This document shows, piece after piece, positions 5,453-6,192 of a DNA stretch of 6,192 bases. Each line of letters opens with the position of its first letter. Within the stretch, counting starts at the first letter, position 1. The translations under genes and the position numbers were made by a program. A model generated the notes under the pieces. The model did no database searches. It saw nothing but the letters and a program-made list of their open reading frames with translations, and was not told the DNA's origin. This DNA is from Pelotomaculum sp. UBA4789 (GTDB lineage: Bacteria; Bacillota; Desulfotomaculia; Desulfotomaculales; Pelotomaculaceae): the NCBI GenBank assembly GCA_002402945.1, contig DHGV01000046.1, positions 1 through 6,192 of the forward strand, given 5' to 3'.

Positions 5453-6192
5453 TTAACCCTCCCCCAATATATCATCCAGGCTTTTCGCCTCTTCAGCACT
5501 GATACTCCCTTTTTCCAGGGCTACCCTGACCGTGTAAAGACCCAGCTTGCTGTACAGATCGAGTTCCCGGTCCCCAACGTCTTTTAGCGCCTCCAGGTGT
5601 CCCTCCAGAGTGGGCCCGTCGCCCCTGGCGATCGGACCGGTCAGGGCCTGCACCGGCCCCACCTGGCTGATGTTTTTAATTGTGCCGTTGACCAGCGGGA
5701 TTAACGCTTCAAACGCTTCCGCCCTGGTCAGGCCGAAACGGCTGTAGAGCCCTGTCGCGAAGTGCATTAAAGAAACCAGGTAATTTGAAGCGATACAGGC
5801 CGCCGCGTGATACAGCGGCTTGTCCGCGGCAGCTATGGCAAAGCTCCTGCCGCCCAAATCATTCACAATCTGCTCGGCCAGGGGCAGCGCTTCCGGATCT
5901 CCCTCCAGGGCAAAATATGAGCCGGGCAGGTTCTCCATCGCCATCTTGATATCAGCAAAGGACTGGAGCGGGTGCAGCGATGCCGCGTATGCCCCGGCCA
6001 GGCGCGCCGCGCCAACTTCGTCAGCCGGATGTGCCCCGCTGGTATGAAAAACAACCTGTCCCCGTCTGAAGCCGCCGTGTCTGTTGATCTCTTCTGCCAC
6101 AACGGCAATCATGCGGTCCGGGGTAGTAATAAAGACTATATCCGCGTCTTTGGTTACCTCCTCCGGTTTGACCGTGGCAGGCACCTTTAGTT
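5453..6192 (-). CDS. Rossmann-like/DUF2520 oxidoreductase, 5' end beyond window (candidate ketopantoate reductase)
   Basis: The frame stays open to the right edge, so this is a C-terminal fragment of about 245 residues. The missing N-terminal part, roughly 60 residues, should carry the glycine-rich NAD(P)-binding loop. A GTG at 6184 is in frame but falls inside the Rossmann domain, so it is not the start. Visible from the first full codon are the end of the nucleotide-binding domain (VFITTPD, 19-25; HTSGAHP, 49-55), SLHPLQSF (71-78), LPGSYFALEGDPEA (88-101), and then the all-helical DUF2520 domain. That domain has DKPLYHAAACIASNYL (123-138) and LTGPIARGDGPTLEGHL (183-199). The lysine and asparagine of that helix are spaced somewhat like the K/N pair of PanE-type reductases. 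Its position directly before panB, 2 bases apart, and the absence of panE suggest reduction of ketopantoate to pantoate, as proposed for PanG-type enzymes. This role is inference. The family call is firm. Confidence 0.85.
   Translation of the reverse strand, partial: LKVPATVKPEEVTKDADIVFITTPDRMIAVVAEEINRHGGFRRGQVVFHTSGAHPADEVGAARLAGAYAASLHPLQSFADIKMAMENLPGSYFALEGDPEALPLAEQIVNDLGGRSFAIAAADKPLYHAAACIASNYLVSLMHFATGLYSRFGLTRAEAFEALIPLVNGTIKNISQVGPVQALTGPIARGDGPTLEGHLEALKDVGDRELDLYSKLGLYTVRVALEKGSISAEEAKSLDDILGEG
5457..5465 (-). promoter_or_regulatory. ribosome binding site deciding the CTG start of panB
   Basis: GGGGGAGGG on the minus strand contains GGAGG, 7 bases before CTG at 5450. It lies inside the last codons of the upstream DUF2520 gene. 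No ATG, GTG or TTG occurs in the panB frame between the upstream in-frame stop (5472-5474) and the ATG at 5417. Confidence 0.7.

Noticed and set aside
6182..6184. GTG as the start of the DUF2520 gene
   Set aside because: The frame continues to the window edge with family-like residues. Starting here would delete the glycine-rich nucleotide-binding loop required by the fold.

Overview
The window looks like chromosomal housekeeping DNA from a Gram-positive anaerobe of the Bacillota (Clostridia). A Desulfotomaculum/Pelotomaculum-type relative is my best guess. The evidence is a compact operon with strong purine-rich Shine-Dalgarno sequences, a stand-alone DUF2007 protein, a YpsC/RlmL-type methyltransferase and a combined pantothenate/NAD gene cluster. 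Genus-level placement is inference. I see no rRNA, tRNA, CRISPR array, phage gene or transposase gene.

Layout. Positions 1-100 are AT-rich and non-coding, and lead into the only plus-strand gene, a 70-residue DUF2007 protein (101-313). Everything else is on the minus strand and is best read right to left as one operon: a Rossmann/DUF2520 oxidoreductase whose 5' end lies beyond the right edge (5453-6192), panB (4620-5450), panC (3578-4435), panD (3126-3509), nadB (1471-3054) and a THUMP-domain RNA methyltransferase (310-1455). The two convergent transcription units meet with their stop codons overlapping in one TTAA, so no intergenic terminator is possible there.

How the genes work together. 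PanB makes ketopantoate. The DUF2520 protein is a plausible ketopantoate reductase, since no panE is visible. PanD makes beta-alanine from aspartate, and PanC joins pantoate with beta-alanine to give pantothenate, the CoA precursor. NadB oxidises aspartate as the first step of NAD synthesis. The operon therefore joins two aspartate-consuming cofactor routes. The methyltransferase at the end probably travels with the transcript rather than belonging to the pathway.

Start codons needed correction. panB very probably begins at a CTG at 5450, not at the first ATG at 5417. panC begins at 4435, not at the upstream end of its open frame. panD begins at 3509. nadB begins with TTG at 3054.

The least ordinary part is the spacers. 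The panB-panC gap holds a 119-bp REP/BIME-like element with GTAG-led palindromes in opposite orientation, abutted by a TGRRACG heptamer array that supplies the panB stop codon. The panC stop codon sits inside a second, unrelated GGGGAC palindrome. The panD-nadB spacer carries a third hairpin. None of these has a U-tract, so I call repeats or mRNA structures rather than terminators.
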